The notes: generated from the sequence alone by a model not told the origin. A DNA stretch of 64,000 nt from Desulforamulus reducens MI-1 (GCF_000016165.1 NC_009253.1:1-64000), one strand, 5' to 3'. Numbered from the stretch's first letter, positions 32,154 through 40,255 are shown. Program-made: numbers and translations.

Positions 32154-34043
32154 GTGGCCAGGATAAGCAAAAGCTGGTTTAAAGATGATACTCCGGGGCT
32201 CATCGCTAGAAAAAAGGTGGACTGGTCTGTTTTTGAAACTGGCTGTCATATACCAGTGGAATATCATGAATATTTTAGGGAAGCTAATGGTGGAATTTTG
32301 CCAGAGAGGGGACAAAGTATTTCTGTAAAACTCCGATTAAATGAAATCGATTACGATGCTGTTCTAACAAACGTTGACCGGCAGGGTGTAGCCGCAGATA
32401 CGTTGCAATTACGTTACCAATCTAATTCTGTCCTGAGGAAGCAATTGCTAGAGGTATTTTACCCTAGTTATGATTTTATAAAGGAAAAAAGATTAAGAAA
32501 TGAAAACAGAGGTAAGAAGCAGGATATTATTGTGCCCGACAATAGGACTGAATATATTGAGTTTTACAAAACAGACTTCCCATTAATTTACCAGTTGAAG
32601 TTAATAAAATGGCGAAAAGCAGGCTCGGTTCAGGAGGAATCCCCACATTGTGATTCTCTATTCTTGGCTGAACCATTCTCCAGAATATTTATTAACCGGG
32701 AAGAAGCCCTTTGGGCCTTTGAAATGATAGCCAGTGCTGCAAATCTTTTGGGAATTGACTCCCCCGAGGATCAACGGTTGGCTGTAACTATTCGGAATAA
32801 GTATATGGGGTTACATATTAATTTTGGTAACTGGCTGTTACTTGGTTTTTATGGTCCCAATAAGGCCAACAGGAGACTACGACTTCCGTTACTGGAGGAA
32901 AAAGAACAAGATAGTGATATTGATAATTCCTATAAATTTGCTCAGAACCAGGACGAACCAGCCATTGCCAGTTACCTTTTGCCTATGGAAAAACCTGTAG
33001 ATAATATACAACATCGTTATGTGGGAGCGATGAAACATATTGCCTCCCGATTTAAGGAGTATAATAAATCACCCTATCGAAAACACCACCTGGAACAAAT
33101 TGCTGGTGCTATTTTTGATAGGGAACTACTGATGCGTTTGTTGACAGAGGGGCTGTATATGCAAGATGAACTTGACGAAAGTGAATTAGCTACCCAGGAC
33201 CCTCTGTACATCACTGAGGAATATTCCCTGGAAAAATTGGCTGCTGATACCGAAACGGATCCAAGGGAGCTTGAAAGATGGATTAAGGCTATCGAACGGA
33301 AGGGCCAGGCAATTTTATACGGACCACCGGGAACTGGAAAAACTTTTTTAGCCAAGGCACTTGCCAGGCATTTAATCGGGGGTAGCGATGGCCTGGTGGA
33401 TTTAGTGCAATTTCACCCAGCCTATGCCTATGAAGATTTTATTCAAGGTATTAGGCCCCAGGTGGATAACGAGGGTATTCTAAAATACCCGGTATTACCA
33501 GGCAGATTGTTGCAATTTTGCCAGAAGGCCAGGAACAGGCAAGGACTGTGCGTTTTGATCATTGATGAAATAAACAGGGCCAACCTCTCCCGGGTGTTTG
33601 GTGAACTGATGTACTTACTAGAGTATCGGGATGCGGAAATACCTTTAGCAAGCGGAGGGACATTCAGCCTACCCAGGAATGTACGTATTATTGGTACCAT
33701 GAATACAGCTGATCGCTCCATTGCTTTAGTAGATTTTGCCCTACGCATAAGATTTGCCTTTATACCGTTGCAGCCTAACTATGAAGTATTGCGCCGATAC
33801 CACACTAAGACGGGGTTAGGTGTGGAGGGCTTAATTGAAACCCTGATGAAACTGAACAGGAGAATCAATGATCCAAACTACGTAATCGGAGTGTCCTTCT
33901 TTTTAAGGGCTGATTTAGGGGAACAGCTGGAGGATATCTGGCGCATGGAAATAGAGCCATATATTGAAGAATTCTTTTTTGATCAACCGGAAAAAGTGGA
34001 GGATTTTCGATGGGATAAAATCCGGGAGAAAGTGCTGTCATGA
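32154..34043 (+). CDS. mcrB: McrB-like GTPase/AAA+ motor of a type IV restriction system
   Basis: McrB hexamers recognise modified DNA through an N-terminal domain and translocate using nucleotide hydrolysis, with McrC as nuclease. The 629-residue protein has an N-terminal part of about 370 residues that I do not recognise (specificity domain), then AAA+ motifs: Walker A YGPPGTGKTFL (near 390), Walker B VLIIDEINRA (near 468) and the family signature GTMNTADRS (near 513). Start GTG 32154 with AAGGGGGAA. It overlaps mcrC by ATGA. Its partner is frameshifted, so restriction is probably off. Confidence 0.88.
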   Translation: MARISKSWFKDDTPGLIARKKVDWSVFETGCHIPVEYHEYFREANGGILPERGQSISVKLRLNEIDYDAVLTNVDRQGVAADTLQLRYQSNSVLRKQLLEVFYPSYDFIKEKRLRNENRGKKQDIIVPDNRTEYIEFYKTDFPLIYQLKLIKWRKAGSVQEESPHCDSLFLAEPFSRIFINREEALWAFEMIASAANLLGIDSPEDQRLAVTIRNKYMGLHINFGNWLLLGFYGPNKANRRLRLPLLEEKEQDSDIDNSYKFAQNQDEPAIASYLLPMEKPVDNIQHRYVGAMKHIASRFKEYNKSPYRKHHLEQIAGAIFDRELLMRLLTEGLYMQDELDESELATQDPLYITEEYSLEKLAADTETDPRELERWIKAIERKGQAILYGPPGTGKTFLAKALARHLIGGSDGLVDLVQFHPAYAYEDFIQGIRPQVDNEGILKYPVLPGRLLQFCQKARNRQGLCVLIIDEINRANLSRVFGELMYLLEYRDAEIPLASGGTFSLPRNVRIIGTMNTADRSIALVDFALRIRFAFIPLQPNYEVLRRYHTKTGLGVEGLIETLMKLNRRINDPNYVIGVSFFLRADLGEQLEDIWRMEIEPYIEEFFFDQPEKVEDFRWDKIREKVLS

Positions 34044-35232
34044 CAGAGGCAGAATTCCTCTCCTTAACAGAATATTTGCCAGCTGAATTTGAAAGGCCAT
34101 ATCTAACGGAAGATGAAGGGTTATTCCTTTACCAAAATTTTGGTAATCAGGTTAAGGTTGAATTTCCTTCACCTGCAACAGGTAATAAATGGCGCCTCAT
34201 CAACCAGGCTGGGTGGGTTATATCCCTGTGTCCCGCTATCTATATTTGTACTTGTGCCCCAGGGTTAAGCTAAGTAATATTTTTACCATGCTTGAGTATG
34301 CTTACAGACTAAAAAGTTTTAGGATACTTGATGGGATGGTGGAATGTGATTCTCTACAGGAATTTTATGAGAGATTGGCCATGATCCTGGCAGGGATGAT
34401 ACTAAATCGAAATCGACAGGGATTATACCGGGAATACAGAGAACAGGTTGACAAACTGCCTTATATTAGAGGGCAGCTTAATATACGGCACCAGCTTGTA
34501 AAACCCTGGGAGGTTGGTTTTTCTTGTCACTATCAAGAGCACACTGCAGACATTGAAGATAATCAAATTCTAACCTGGACATTAAATAGGATATTATATA
34601 GCGGGCTTTGTTCCGATAGAGGTTTACCAGTGATAAAAAAGGCCTACCGTAGCTTACTGAGCCAAACGTCCTTAATCCCCCTTGACCCGGGTCGTTTCAG
34701 TAGTAGAGTATATAGCAGGTTAAACCAAGATTACCGCCCACTTCATGCCTTGTGCCGTTTTTTTCTGGAGCAGTGCGGACCTGGTTATGAAGTTGGAGAC
34801 CATTCAATGATCCCCTTTCTGGTGGATATGCCCAGACTCTTTGAGCTATTTGTGGCCCAGTGGCTACGGACCTACCTGCCACCTGAATACGAAATAACCC
34901 CACAAGAAAGGGTGGAGATCGGAGAAAACGGAGAACTTACATTTTCCATCGACATGGTTCTGTACCGTAAAAGAGATGAAACTGCTATGTGTGTAATGGA
35001 CACCAAATACAAGAGTGCTGCCACTCCGACCCAGGCAGATATTAATCAGGTGGTTACCTATGCTGTCGCCAAGGGGTGCCGCGATGCAGTGCTAATTTAC
35101 CCATCATCAAATATTCGGCCATTTAAGGAGACCATAGGAGATATTACCGTTAAAACACTAGCCTTTCCGCTGGCGGGTAATCTTGAGGAAGCAGGCAAAA
35201 GGTTAGTTGAGAAATTAATAAGCAATCTGTAA
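34040..35232 (+). pseudogene. mcrC: McrC nuclease subunit, frameshifted
   Basis: McrC supplies the PD-(D/E)xK nuclease of the McrBC complex. The first reading frame (34040-34273) matches the N-terminal part up to NKWRLINQ and then goes out of register; the rest (PGWVGYIPV to the end) is in another frame to 35232. The shift lies at about 34207-34209, where one G appears missing from a CAGGGC-like run. The nuclease motif is intact downstream: SIDMVLY...VMDTKYKS. A reading error is possible, but as written the protein is split. Confidence 0.85.
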
Positions 35233-35373
35233 TTCATGACCAAATTTGTTAACTTTTATGGCGAAGTCTAAAAATACAAAAAATGGAGATACTTTAATGT
35301 AACAAAAAATACTTGAAATATAACATAGGTGTTGTTATATTTAAAATTAGTTATGTTAAAGAGGGCGGTTGAT

Positions 35374-36351
35374 TTGAAATACATGCTTGAGATTTATTTG
35401 AAAGAAAACATTGACGAAAATATAACTATTCAACCTTGGGATGGTAAGAAGAAAATTCCTTTGTTTTTGCTTGAGATCTATAATTTCTATGAAACCAAAA
35501 TATTAGGACAGCATTGCATAATCATTGAGATATTGCAGGAGGCTCCCGGAATAGATACCATAAAAAAACACATAAAAGTTATTAATAGAACTGTTGAACA
35601 GAATTTAGTTTTCTACTATAAGTCAATTTCATGGTTTCGAAGAAAAAGTTTAATTCAAAATCGCGTACCCTTTGTTGTAGAAGATGGACAGATGTACTTG
35701 CCTTTTTTAGGATTAGATTTAAAAAACATCTTGTACAAACAGGAAAAAAAGATAACTATGTTTTCTTCTTCCACGCAACTGGCTTTCTTATATTTGTTAT
35801 ATAATGGGAACAGGACCATCAACGCGACAGAACTAGCAGCAGTATTAAATACTTCCAAGATGACTGCTTCTCGAAGCTTAAATGACCTGTATAATTTTGG
35901 GCTCCTGACTTATGTAATTTGTGGAGAAACCAAAAGAAGTAAAGAATATAAAAGGATTGGTGACCCAGAGTATTATAATGAAGGTAGTCGATACCTAAAA
36001 AATCCAGTATGGAAGACGGTATATACATGGAAAAAAATAGAGAATAGCCTCGTGGCCGGATTGGAGGCACTTTCGTTAATTTCTATGATGAATCCGCCCA
36101 GAAACCCGGTCATCGCAATTTCAAAAGAAAGGTTAAGTGAGATTGAGCCTTATCTTTTGAAAGACAGGGACAGGATTATAGACGAAAAATTAACGGAAAT
36201 TGAGGTGTGGAACTACGATCCAAGGATATTAAGCAAAGAAAATTATGTGGATCTTGCATCCCTTGCGTTATCTTTAAAAGGGATCAATGATGAGAGAATC
36301 GAGCAAGCACTGGAAGAAAGGTTAAAGGGTGAAAAATGGTACATGGGATAG
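35374..36351 (+). CDS. Winged-helix protein of an AbiE-like two-gene cassette
   Basis: A 325-residue protein with a winged-helix segment near its middle (QLAFLYLLYNG...INATELAAVLNTSKMTASRSLNDLYNFGLL, key core NTSKMTASRSLNDL), resembling MarR-type DNA-binding domains; flanking regions are unrecognised. TTG 35374 is chosen because GAGGGCGG (35361-35368) precedes it; in-frame ATG 35353 and TTG 35329 are alternatives. It overlaps the next gene by 16 bases. In AbiE-like systems a DNA-binding antitoxin (AbiEi) pairs with a nucleotidyltransferase toxin (AbiEii); that role is inferred from the arrangement. Confidence 0.7.
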   Translation: MKYMLEIYLKENIDENITIQPWDGKKKIPLFLLEIYNFYETKILGQHCIIIEILQEAPGIDTIKKHIKVINRTVEQNLVFYYKSISWFRRKSLIQNRVPFVVEDGQMYLPFLGLDLKNILYKQEKKITMFSSSTQLAFLYLLYNGNRTINATELAAVLNTSKMTASRSLNDLYNFGLLTYVICGETKRSKEYKRIGDPEYYNEGSRYLKNPVWKTVYTWKKIENSLVAGLEALSLISMMNPPRNPVIAISKERLSEIEPYLLKDRDRIIDEKLTEIEVWNYDPRILSKENYVDLASLALSLKGINDERIEQALEERLKGEKWYMG

Positions 36352-37112
36352 AAAAATTTAAAGAGTATTTTAGTGACTACACAGGACAGTATGTTTTTAT
36401 TGGAGGAACTGCTTGTAGTATATTGTTAGAAGAAATCGGTGTTTCTTTTAGATCCACAAAAGATTTGGATATGGTTCTTATCATTGAATCTTTAGATGAA
36501 CCTTTTGGAATTAAGTTTTGGGAATTCATCGAAGATGGTGGCTATGAATACCGACAAAAGAGTACAGGAAAAGAGCATTTCTATCGTTTTGCAAATCCGA
36601 GCAAACCGGGATTTCCTACTATGATAGAATTATTTAGTCGAAAGCCCGAAAAGATGCAGTTGCATTTTGACTCGTTAGTTACACCAATCCATATTGGGGA
36701 CGATGTTGCTAGTTTATCGGCTATACTTCTCAATGATGCTTATTATAATTTGCTTTTTAAGGGAAAGATCCTTGTAGACGGCTATTCAGTTCTTGAAATG
36801 GAATATATAATGCTTTTCAAAATAAGAGCTTGGTTAGATTTAACTATAAGACTTGAAGCTGGCGAGCAAATCGATTCTAAAAATGTGAAAAAACATAAGA
36901 ATGATATTTTTCGGTTACTTGTTAATTTAACTCCTTCAAGTAAGATTGAGGTGGAAGATGAGATTTATGAAGATATTAACCGATTTCTTGAAAAAATTAC
37001 GGACGATCAACCAGATCTAAAGAATTTAGGAATAAAAACGGTTACCTTTGAGGAATTACTTAATAGAATTAAAGAGCTTTATATTCCTATGGATAAGGAA
37101 GGCACTCTATAA
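36336..37112 (+). CDS. Nucleotidyltransferase-fold protein (AbiEii/AbiGii-like)
   Basis: A 258-residue protein with the minimal nucleotidyltransferase pattern: GGTACS followed by STKDLDMVL, i.e. GG...D.D, and a C-terminal helical region. AbiEii toxins are GTP-dependent nucleotidyltransferases that stop growth on phage infection. It overlaps the winged-helix gene and has the same orientation. AAAGGGTGAAAA precedes the ATG. It is the last protein gene of the island before the GC-rich region. It could instead be a non-toxic NTase; the sequence does not decide. Confidence 0.75.
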   Translation: MVHGIEKFKEYFSDYTGQYVFIGGTACSILLEEIGVSFRSTKDLDMVLIIESLDEPFGIKFWEFIEDGGYEYRQKSTGKEHFYRFANPSKPGFPTMIELFSRKPEKMQLHFDSLVTPIHIGDDVASLSAILLNDAYYNLLFKGKILVDGYSVLEMEYIMLFKIRAWLDLTIRLEAGEQIDSKNVKKHKNDIFRLLVNLTPSSKIEVEDEIYEDINRFLEKITDDQPDLKNLGIKTVTFEELLNRIKELYIPMDKEGTL

Positions 37113-37124
37113 ATGAGGGTTTTT

Positions 37125-37441
37125 AAGTGACTGGCAGCTGCTGGTCTGGTTGGATCTCTCCATCTGCCCGCGGCAGTTGACTATTTGAGGTAGGTCTCTG
37201 GGGTTGGCCAGTTGCCACTGGTTCAGCCGGACAGATCCAACCTATCGGGGCCTGACTTCGAGGGTCCTGGACTGTGATCTTTGTGATCCCTTTACCCGCT
37301 AGTGTTGGGAGGGTAGCTGTAGCAGGCAGTTGCCGCCGGCCTGGATGGGCTGCGGCTGCAGCCCCGACACTTCTCTAAACATCATCGAACAGCGAAACAT
37401 GGAGTTCGCGCCGAATGCGATGATGGCTGTACGATTTTTTT
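37125..37441 (+). ncRNA. Candidate structured RNA, GC-rich, family unknown
   Basis: This stretch is far more GC-rich than neighbouring genes and contains many perfect or near-perfect pairings: GGTTGGATCT (37148) with AGATCCAACC (37233), CTGCC/GGCAG, CCAGT/ACTGG, AGTGTTGGG (37301) with CCCGACACT (37363), GGCTGC/GCAGCC, CATCATCG (37380) with CGATGATG (37418). It ends in a run of seven or more T at 37434-37441, like a terminator. I see no convincing ORF. The strand is inferred from the T-run. It could be an island-encoded RNA or the structured part of a lost element. Confidence 0.5.
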
Positions 37442-37615
37442 GTTCCGGCATCGGTAACATCATCGACACCAGGGCAGATCCTGGGGATGGGCTTTCGGGT
37501 CTGGAGGATCTCCGCAGTGTTGTCGGTTGGCTGTGGCTTCGGCTTGTATCTATCTAAGAGGGATAGGTACTGAGAAAAACACCCCTCCGGGATGGAGGGG
37601 TAATGTGGATTTTTT
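37442..37615 (+). ncRNA. Second GC-rich structured segment, with terminator-like end
   Basis: Continuation of the GC-rich region with GATCCT/AGGATC and CCAGG/CCTGG pairings and, at the end, the 8-bp stem ACCCCTCC/GGAGGGGT (37580-37600) followed by a T-run at 37611. It may be a second transcript or the 3' part of the first. Confidence 0.35.
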
Positions 37616-37656
37616 GACTTCATAGTCATGTGAGTGGTAACATTATGATTATGCGG

Positions 37657-37678
37657 TTCACAAAAATTTCACAAAAAA
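37657..37678. repeat. Integrase arm-type repeats, right end
   Basis: Two tandem TTCACAAAAA words close to attR, matching the repeats at 26711-26723 beside int. Confidence 0.5.
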
Positions 37679-37779
37679 CCTGTCAAGGTATGAAATAGGG
37701 TAATTATCTACATCAATAAAGGTCTTGATTTTACTGGCCCGAGACAGGTTGCGGTAGTTTATAATAGGCTCCCAATACA

Positions 37780-37841
37780 ACTCGAAATCGAGTAGACTGT
37801 GATGAGCGGTCTCTAGGGTTCGAATCCCTAACTCTCCGCCA
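37780..37841 (+). pseudogene. Displaced 3' half of the original tRNA-Ser(CGA), attR
   Basis: Begins with the 18-base att core (anticodon arm) and continues with a variable arm AGAC...GTCT, T-arm TAGGGTTCGAATCCCTA and ACTCTCCGCCA. No D-arm or 5' acceptor is present. Its ACTCTCC pairs perfectly with the GGAGAGT of the 5' half at 26520, whereas the 3' half now attached there has a wobble. This indicates that it is the native end, pushed away by the island. Confidence 0.9.
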
Positions 37842-37851
37842 AATATATATA

Positions 37852-37897
37852 AACAAAGGGATTCTCACTGTTGAAGGTGAGAATCCCTTTGTTGTTT
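37852..37897 (+). terminator. Terminator of the former tRNA-Ser gene
   Basis: Perfect 17-bp stem AACAAAGGGATTCTCAC/GTGAGAATCCCTTTGTT with an 8-base loop and T-rich tail, right after the displaced tRNA half. Confidence 0.9.
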
Positions 37898-38000
37898 AAG
37901 GGTAATTTAAATTTATGGCCGACGAGATTGCCGACTATGGTCTCCTTTAGGACGCCAAAAAGATTTTTTTGCTAAATGTATAAATTGATTATTTAACGAT

Positions 38001-38028
38001 AAAAATATTATCAATTGATAATATTTTT
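38001..38028. promoter_or_regulatory. Perfect 28-base palindrome ahead of the toxin-antitoxin pair
   Basis: A perfect inverted repeat centred on CAATTG with arms of ATTAT and a run of five A/T at each end, 69 bases before the toxin gene. It could be the operator of the HTH antitoxin encoded downstream, or an AT-rich hairpin. Confidence 0.55.
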
Positions 38029-38096
38029 GTAGATTTTTCCCCATCTAGAGCATATAATTGTATTAGGAATCGCTCTACAAGGGGTTGAATTTAAAG

Positions 38097-38462
38097 GTGC
38101 CAACAACTGAAGAAATTGAAAAATACCTAGAACTGGTACGATTGTTCATTGTTGAAGATAAAGTTGATTTTATTAAGGGTAGTGACGAGAAATATACTCT
38201 TGGCAAATTAGGAATTAGCATTACTGATGCTTTTGAAATGGTTAAAGATCTTGATGTAAAGAATTATTATAGGGGTCCATCTCCTGATCATAGGTATCCG
38301 TCTCAACAGGTATGGGAGTTTGGTATTCCAGAAATTTTTGAGGATGAAATACCTCCCCACAGGGACTTATATGTAAAGCTTACTTTTCGAAATACTAGGG
38401 GAGACCTTCTAATGATGTCTTTTCATAAAGCTAGGGATCTTATTACATATCCATATAAATAA
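38097..38462 (+). CDS. MqsR-like toxin (putative mRNA interferase)
   Basis: A 121-residue protein. From residue 35 it resembles MqsR: LGISITDAFEMVKDLDVKNYY, then VWEFGI and a C-terminal LYVKLTFRNT...LLMMSFHKA, matching in order the LGL.....C.VI..L...DFYK and VYLKITV..DVLIVSFKE of MqsR, a RelE-fold RNase. Start GTG 38097 gives proper spacing from AAGGGG at 38079-38084; TTG 38085 would touch it. The next gene encodes an MqsA-like antitoxin 48 bases later. The similarity is distant and from memory, so activity is an inference. Confidence 0.65.
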   Translation: MPTTEEIEKYLELVRLFIVEDKVDFIKGSDEKYTLGKLGISITDAFEMVKDLDVKNYYRGPSPDHRYPSQQVWEFGIPEIFEDEIPPHRDLYVKLTFRNTRGDLLMMSFHKARDLITYPYK

Positions 38463-38509
38463 AATCTCAGGTGGTTATATCAACCATATGAGAGGGGGAG
38501 ATACTAAAG

Positions 38510-39514
38510 ATGAGAAATATATACTGTGGCAACTGTGAGAAGGAAGTTTTAGGCATAACTAAAGAAGATTACTTTGAATATCCTGTTAGAAATTTAGTAT
38601 ACAAAATTAACGGAAAGAGACTGTTTTGTCCAGACTGTGGGAATGAATTATTTCATCGTGAATATGATGAAGCCAATCAGAGAGCAGCTTTTGACTTGTA
38701 CAGAAAAGAAACGGGGATTATTTCACCAAAAGAAATTAAGGATATTAGGGAAAAATATGAATTGACCCAACGGGAGTTTTCATACCTGCTGGGTTTTGGC
38801 GAAATTACTGTTTCAAGGTATGAAAGAGGGTCTCTACCAACTATAGCACAAAGTCAAATAATTAAAGAAAGTATAGAACCGAGCAAGATGCTTATATTAC
38901 TGAAAGAAAATGGTCATAAAATTGAGACTGAAAGATATATCCAAACTAAGAATAGATTAGAAGAAATGATAGCTAATAAAAATGTTAATGAAAATATAGA
39001 GCAGTACATTTTGAGAGATATGAAAAATATTACTACACCTGAACTCGATGTTTATAATGGTTTTAAAAGGTTTGATTATAAAAAGTTCTCCCAGATGGTA
39101 TATTTCTTTGCTCTAAAAGAAATCACAAGTTTATACATTACTAAACTAAATAAGCTTATGTTTTATGCAGATTACTATTATTATAAAAAGTTTGGTACTT
39201 CGCTGAGCGGAACACGTTATATAAGACATAATTATGGTCCTGTACCAAATAAATACCAAACTTTATATGATAGCATAGACACAATAGAAATTTTCGAAGA
39301 TGAATATGGCAATTATATTAAGCCAGCTAATGATCTCGCCCTAACTTTTAATGACAAGGAAATTAGCATTTTAGATCTTGTTAATCAGAAATTTAAACAT
39401 ATGAATTCCAAAGAGATCAGTAACTTTTCGCACAAGGAAAAGTGTTGGATTGAAACCCCACATAAACAGCCGATTTCTTACTTATACTCAGAATTTATGG
39501 AATGTGGACTCTAA
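38510..39514 (+). CDS. MqsA-like zinc/HTH antitoxin fused to a Panacea (SocA/DUF4065) domain
   Basis: A 334-residue protein with three parts. Residues 1-50 form a zinc-binding region with CGNC and CPDCGNE; residues about 75-125 are an XRE-type HTH with KYELTQREFSYLLGFGEITVSRYERG, whose core LTQREFSYLLGFGE and SRYERG match MqsA; residues about 200-330 resemble the Panacea/SocA domain (LNKLMFYADYYYYKKFG, GPVPNKYQTLYD), a domain known to neutralise many toxins. Strong GAGGGGGAG precedes ATG 38510. It follows an MqsR-like toxin gene, the reverse of no known order problem (mqsRA is also toxin-first). Confidence 0.82.
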   Translation: MRNIYCGNCEKEVLGITKEDYFEYPVRNLVYKINGKRLFCPDCGNELFHREYDEANQRAAFDLYRKETGIISPKEIKDIREKYELTQREFSYLLGFGEITVSRYERGSLPTIAQSQIIKESIEPSKMLILLKENGHKIETERYIQTKNRLEEMIANKNVNENIEQYILRDMKNITTPELDVYNGFKRFDYKKFSQMVYFFALKEITSLYITKLNKLMFYADYYYYKKFGTSLSGTRYIRHNYGPVPNKYQTLYDSIDTIEIFEDEYGNYIKPANDLALTFNDKEISILDLVNQKFKHMNSKEISNFSHKEKCWIETPHKQPISYLYSEFMECGL

Positions 39515-39543
39515 AACATCATAACATTCGGGTAACTATATTT

Positions 39544-39583
39544 TAGTGCAAGAGGCATAGTTAATAGTCCTCTTGCACTATTT
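39544..39583. terminator. Bidirectional terminator after the toxin-antitoxin pair
   Basis: Perfect 12-bp stem TAGTGCAAGAGG/CCTCTTGCACTA with a 13-base loop between convergent genes. Confidence 0.85.
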
Positions 39584-39594
39584 CATTTGGATTA

Positions 39595-39834
39595 TTAAAA
39601 CGAATTAATATATTCTTTTACTTGAGTAAGTCCGACCACAGAGAGATCTCTAACGTTATCCCCGCTTTCTAGAACTACTATATAGCCATATGTTTTGGGA
39701 TCATAATTTTCGAATCCACCAAGTTGCTCTACCATCTGAAGAAATTCCTTTTCCAATAGCTCTAGGTATTCTGTGGGTAATGCATCAGCTTTTCTTAGTA
39801 TGTTGATACCCTGAACTGACTTTATAATTCTCAT
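39595..39834 (-). CDS. Small conserved-looking protein, unknown
   Basis: A 79-residue soluble protein I do not recognise (IRIIKSVQGINILRKADALP... ending LTQVKEYINSF, cited by its ends). GGGAGGTAG upstream of the ATG supports it as a real gene. Acidic, mostly alpha/beta in character, no membrane segment. It is convergent with the antitoxin gene. Confidence 0.65.
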   Translation of the reverse strand: MRIIKSVQGINILRKADALPTEYLELLEKEFLQMVEQLGGFENYDPKTYGYIVVLESGDNVRDLSVVGLTQVKEYINSF

Positions 39835-39867
39835 ATTGTCTACCTCCCAGATACTAATAAAATAATA

Positions 39868-39899
39868 AAGGCCTAAGTAACTTATATCGCTTAGGCCTT
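39868..39899. terminator. Hairpin upstream of the small minus-strand gene
   Basis: AAGGCCTAAG/CTTAGGCCTT, 10 bp, loop of 12. No clean T-run on either side. Possibly a remnant terminator of the partly deleted locus. Confidence 0.45.
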
Positions 39900-39908
39900 A
39901 TAGTTATT

Positions 39909-40127
39909 ATGATGGCAAATATAACTAGATACTGTCGCTCTGTTTGTCCCTTTAAGGCCATCGAGGAGAAATATAATGAACGAACTAAAAGGACCTTGGC
40001 AGTAATTAACACAAGCCTTTGTCAGGGTTGTGGGGCCTGTTCTTCCTCTTGGCGCTGTGGTGCCGCAGATATAAAAGGCTTCTCCAATACACAAATTATT
40101 TCTGAGATATTGGCGCTAAGCTGGTAA
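39909..40127 (+). pseudogene. hdrA: C-terminal remnant of heterodisulfide reductase subunit A
   Basis: About 70 residues resembling the last ferredoxin-like part of HdrA: CPFKAIEE, then RTLAVINTSLCQGCGACSSSWRCGAADIKGF...QIISEILAL (cited by key parts CQGCGAC and GAADIKGF). The second cluster motif reads CSSSWRCG instead of the expected CxxxCP, so it is also mutated. The large FAD-binding N-terminal part is missing. It is a leftover of an energy-metabolism gene, ended by the following hairpin. Confidence 0.75.
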
Positions 40128-40134
40128 TCCTATT

Positions 40135-40172
40135 CAGGGGTTTCGCAAAACTGCGAAGCCTCTGGATTTTTT
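40135..40172 (+). terminator. Terminator after the hdrA remnant
   Basis: CAGGGGTTTCGCA pairs with TGCGAAGCCTCTG (with G-T pairs), then GATTTTTTG. Confidence 0.85.
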
Positions 40173-40220
40173 GACAAGTCAGAAAATATAAAACTTTCCG
40201 ACTTGCACAAGGGTAACTAA

Positions 40221-40255
40221 GGCTTACGCCGTCGCCTAAAGGCGTGGTGTGAGCC
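40221..40255. other. Compact hairpin, possible transposon end remnant
   Basis: GGCTTACGCC and GGTGTGAGCC pair with wobbles around an inner CGCCTAAAGGCG stem. Hairpins of this look occur near ends of IS200/IS605-type elements, but no tnpA or tnpB is nearby, so this is only a suggestion. Confidence 0.3.

Larger units (their letters stand above)
26552..37797. mobile_element. Integrated genomic island with defence genes
   Basis: About 11.2 kb bounded by identical 18-base att cores (26552-26569 and 37780-37797) within tRNA-Ser sequence. Integrase, then ImmR/ImmA-like regulators lie at the left end on the minus strand, as in ICEBs1-type elements. Cargo: a decayed transposon, mcrBC, an AbiE-like cassette and a GC-rich structured region. 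No conjugation, replication or excisionase gene is seen, so the element is probably a reduced or stranded relic that keeps its integrase. Confidence 0.88.

Noticed and set aside
37330-37629. Overlapping ORFs of 75 and 84 codons in the GC-rich segment of the island
   Set aside because: Neither has a ribosome binding site or a recognisable protein pattern, and the region is full of stems, so RNA structure explains it better.
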